Assembly (NCBI RefSeq): GCF_964656455.1
Contig: NC_135715.1
Span: 81,880,414 to 81,944,413 of the forward strand
DNA: 64,000 nucleotides
Direction of reading: 5' to 3'
Source of the DNA: Halichoerus grypus
Taxonomy: Eukaryota > Chordata > Mammalia > Carnivora > Phocidae
The notes under the pieces are model-generated. The model did no database searches and was not told the DNA's origin. It worked only from the letters and a program-made list of their open reading frames with translations. A program made the position numbers and the translations under genes. This document shows positions 61,001-64,000 of this stretch, in pieces. The stretch's first letter is position 1. Each line of letters begins with the position of its first letter.

Positions 61001-62466
61001 CTCGGTCTCACGTAAGGAACCCGTTCCCCAGGCTCTCACCCACGGTAGCCTGGAAAGTGCTTCCTCCCTCAGAGACGTGGATGGTAGCTAAAGCACGATT
61101 TCTCTACCGTGTTGTTTCTTCGAGTTAGAACGCTAGCTATTAGACTGCCATGCAAATGTGGGGCTGCCGTGCTAGCTTGGTCAAACACATGGGGAGTCGT
61201 GTTCTGCCTTTCGCAGGGGCCTGAGTCTCACTCGCAAAAAGCTTTGGACTCCCTTGCAGTGCTCTCACGCACGCACACCACAAAATGCTGCCACCCTCAG
61301 GAGCAGCTGTTTTACCTGCAGCACAGGCTCTCAACCGAGTTTTTCCTTCGAGTTAGGTGGCTGTGTTTAAGGCGGCGCACACACCCTCTCGAATGGTACT
61401 AGCCCCATAACCAGGATGTGAGTTAAGAGCTGCCTTCTGTACCGGCCTGTCTCTCCCCGATATTACGATATTGAAACCGTCCCCAGGCTCTCAGCCACAG
61501 TACACCCTAAACTGCTCCGCCCACAGAGAGGTCGACGGTAGCTAAAGCACGGTTTCTCTACAGTGTTGTTTCTTCGAGTTAGAACGCTAGCTATTAGACT
61601 GCCATGCAAATGTGGGGCTGCCGTGCTAGCTTGGTCAAACACATGGGGAGTCGTGTTCTGCCTTTTGCTGGGGCCTGAGTCTCACTCGCAAAAAGCTTTG
61701 GACTCCCTTGCACTACTCTCACGCACGCACACAACAAAATGCTGCCACCCTCAGGAGCACCTGTTTTACCTGAAGCACAGGCTCTCAATCAAGTTTTCCT
61801 TCGAGTTAGGTGGCTGTGTTGAAGCCTGCACACACACCCTGGCGAACGGTACCAGCCCCATAACCATGATGTGTGTTGAGAGCTGCCTTCTGTACCGGCC
61901 TGCCTCTCCCCGATATTATGATATTGAAACTGTGCCCAGGCTCTCAGCCACAGTACACCCTAAACTGCTTCGCCCACAGAGAGGTCGACGGTAGCTAAAG
62001 CACGGTTTCTCTGCTGTGTAGTTTCTTCGAGTTAGAACGCTAGCTATTAGACTTCCATGCAAAAGTGGGGCTGCCGTGCTAGCGTGATGAAACACATGGG
62101 GAGTCGTGTTCTGCCTTTCGCTGGGGCCTGAGTCTCACTCGCAAAAAGCTTTGGACTTCCTTGCAGTGCTCTCACGCACGCACACAACAAAATGCTGCCA
62201 CCCTCAGGAGCAGCTGTTTGACCTGACGCACAAGCTCTGAACCGAGATTTTCCTTCGAGTTAGGTGGCTGTGTTTACCCTGGGCAACGGTACTAGCCCCA
62301 TACCCATGATGTGGGTTGAGAGCTGCCTTCTGTACCGGCCTGTCTCTCCCCCGATATTACGATATTGAAACCGTCCCCAGGCTCTCAGCCACAGTACACC
62401 CTAAACTGCTTCGCCCACAGAGAGGTCGACGGTAGCTAAAGCACGGTTTGTCTACAGTGTTGTTTG
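58059..62466 (+). repeat. Higher-order unit 14 (4,408 bp), type-D-like mosaic
   Basis: This unit shares the AAAAGGGGGG run and GTACTAG of type D, plus GACCA. It has AGGCATGG and CACATG instead of the type-D ACGCATGG and CACGTG, so it is a mosaic of type D and another unit type. Confidence 0.95.
59282..59979 (+). mobile_element. L1 3' end, unit 14
   Basis: It has (TA)6, GATCTGTACC and matching flanks. Confidence 0.93.
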
Positions 62467-64000
62467 TTCGAGTTAGAAAGCTAGCTATTAGACTTCCATT
62501 CAAAAGTGGGGCCGCAGTAGTAGTTTCATGGAGCAAGTGGGGAGTCGTGTTCTGGCTTCTTCCGGGGCCTGGGTCTCACAAGGAAAATGGTTTTGGACTC
62601 ACTTGCTGTGCACTCACGCATGCACACCACACAATGCGTCCACCCTGAGGCATGGCTCTTTTAGCCGAAGCAGGAATTCCCTACAGAGCTGTTCCTTTGA
62701 GTTAGGTGGTTGGCTTATGGCCTGCAGGCACACCCGGGGCAAGGGGACTAGCCTCATAAACAAGAGGTGAGTTGAGAGCTGCCTTCCGCACCGGCCTGTT
62801 TCTCACTCCATTTCACGTATGGGACCCTTTCCCCGGTCTCTCATACACGACCACTATACAACACCTGCGGCTTCAGGAACGGCAATGGTAGCTAAAGCGC
62901 AGTAAGGCTACAGCATTGATTCTTGGTGTTAGTAGCCTGGTAGGCGAATGAGCTGCAGCTGGGATTCTTTACAGACTTGTTTCTTCCCAGTCAGGGTCGA
63001 GCACATAGCATTCCAAGCACACATGGAGCAGTAGTCTTAGCTTCAGGTAGCAAGAGCTGAGTCCAGAGGTGCCTTCTGCCCGGACCTATTTCTCCCTTGG
63101 TTTCACGTATGGAACCCGTTCCCCAGGCTCTCAGCCACGGTACTCCGTGTAATGCTTCCTCCGTCTAGAGGTCGACGGTAGCTAAAGCACGGTTTGTCTA
63201 CAGTGTTGTTTCTTCGAGTGAGAACACTAGCTGTTAGACTTCCATGCAAAAGTGGGGCTGCCGTGCTAGCGTGATGAAACACATGGGGAGTCGTGTTCTG
63301 CCTTCTGCTGGGGCCTGAGGCTCATTCACAAAAAGCTTTGGACTCCCTTGCAGTGCTCTCATGCACGCACACAACAAAATGCTTCCACCCTCAGGAGCGG
63401 CTCTTTTAGCTGAAGCATGGATTCTCCAGCGAGTTTTTCCTTCGAGTTAGGCAGTTTTCATGAAGCCTGCACACACACCCGGGGCAACGGTACTAGCCCC
63501 ATAACCATGGTTTGAGTTGAGAGCTGCCTTCTCTCCGGCCTGTCTCTCCCTCGATTTCACGAAACGGAACCCGTCCCCAGGCTCTCACCCACCGTACACC
63601 CTAAACTGCTTCCTCCCACATAGAGGTCGTCGGTAGCTAAAGCACGGTTTCTCTTCAGTGTTGTTTCTCCGAGTTAGAACGCTTGCTATGAATGTCCACA
63701 ATAGCCAAACTGTGGAAAGAGCCATGTCCACCAACAGATGAATGGATAAAGAAGAGGGGGTATATATATATACAATGGAATATTATGCAGCCATCAAAAG
63801 GAATGAGATCTTGCCATCTGCAACGACGTGGATGGAACTGGAGGGTATCATGCTGAGCGAAATAAGTCAAACCGAGAAAGACATGTATCATATGACCTCA
63901 CTGATATGAGGAATTCTTAATCTCAGGAAACAAACTGAGGGTTGCTAGAGTGGGGGGTGGGGTGGGAGGGATGGGGTCACTGGGTGTTGGACACTGTGGA
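62467..64000 (+). repeat. Partial higher-order unit (left end), unit 15
   Basis: This contains monomers 1-6 and the start of monomer 7, and runs off the window inside the L1. It has the ACAGAGCTGTTCC state of units 6 and 10 (near 62686) but GACCA near 62848. A private ACAACACCTGCGG (others ACAACTCCTGCGG) lies near 62860. Confidence 0.93.
63690..64000 (+). mobile_element. L1 3' end, unit 15, cut by the window edge
   Basis: It has the same 5' breakpoint and (TA)6. The sequence stops in the G-rich 3' UTR, so the tail and right flank are not visible. Confidence 0.9.

Larger units (their letters stand above)
1..64000. repeat. Macrosatellite array of ~4.41-kb higher-order units filling the whole window
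   Basis: The same 4.4-kb sequence recurs head to tail 14 times, with a partial unit at each end. Spacing between equivalent points is 4,407-4,415 bp and is almost always 4,408. Differences between units are mostly single bases, one-base indels and TA-repeat length, whereas the monomers inside a unit differ from each other far more. That contrast is the classic signature of a higher-order satellite homogenised by unequal exchange. No stretch of unique DNA interrupts it and no array edge is visible. I found no protein-coding gene, tRNA or rRNA in it. The longest open frame is 143 codons and starts with GTG. The trapped L1 3' end points to a carnivoran genome. The satellite family itself is not one I can name with confidence. 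Confidence 0.97.

Noticed and set aside
1..64000. Telomeric or FA-SAT-like satellite because of recurring GAGTTAGGTGG
   Set aside because: The TTAGG is isolated, there are no tandem TTAGGG hexamers, and the 454-bp dimer does not match any satellite consensus I can recall with certainty.
1..64000. CRISPR array or bacterial repeat system
   Set aside because: The periods are hundreds to thousands of bases, there are no short direct repeats with unique spacers, and the embedded LINE-1 shows that the DNA is mammalian.

Overview
This window appears to contain no conventional gene. From end to end it is one tandem array of a large satellite (macrosatellite) repeat: 14 complete units of about 4.41 kb, plus a 736-base partial unit on the left and a 1,534-base partial unit on the right. 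Neither array edge is inside the window. The host is very probably a carnivoran mammal. Every unit carries the same 5'-truncated LINE-1 3' end, with the G-rich/polypurine 3' UTR and the AATAAA-containing A-rich tail that I associate with dog, cat and their relatives. I cannot name the species or the chromosome.

The array has several nested levels. (1) The basic monomer is about 225-230 bp and usually starts at a TTCGAGTTA-like box. It comes in two diverged forms, A (GAACGCTAGC after the box) and B (GGTGG after the box). (2) A and B alternate, giving a roughly 454-bp A-B dimer. (3) Sixteen full monomers, one 61-bp monomer remnant and one L1 insertion make a 4,408-bp higher-order unit. I placed the unit start at the box at 737, 5144, 9552 and so on. 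(4) Units fall into recognisable variant types. Units 3-6 recur in the same order as units 7-10, giving a fourth level with a period of exactly 17,638 bp. Units 11-14 resemble units 1-4 but are mosaics.

Within one unit (mapped in full for 737-5143) the order is A, B, remnant, hybrid, A, B, A carrying the L1, B, A, B, hybrid, then three A-B dimers. The first half is a shortened paralogue of the second half: about 394 bp covering most of two monomers is missing at about 1208-1211 relative to 3128-3522. The L1 (698 bp) has a clear 14-bp target-site duplication and identical breakpoints in every unit, so it inserted once, before the unit was amplified.

Open reading frames are short (no more than 143 codons), occur on both strands, often lack an ATG start, and recur only because the DNA unit recurs. 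I call no CDS. The non-L1 part is unusually CpG-rich for mammalian repetitive DNA (20 CpG in a hand-counted 454-bp dimer, 53% GC). It also carries regularly spaced sequence motifs: octamer ATGCAAAT, a polymorphic CACGTG, and two G-quadruplex motifs per unit inside the L1. This makes a non-coding structural or chromatin role worth testing, but no function can be read from the sequence alone.
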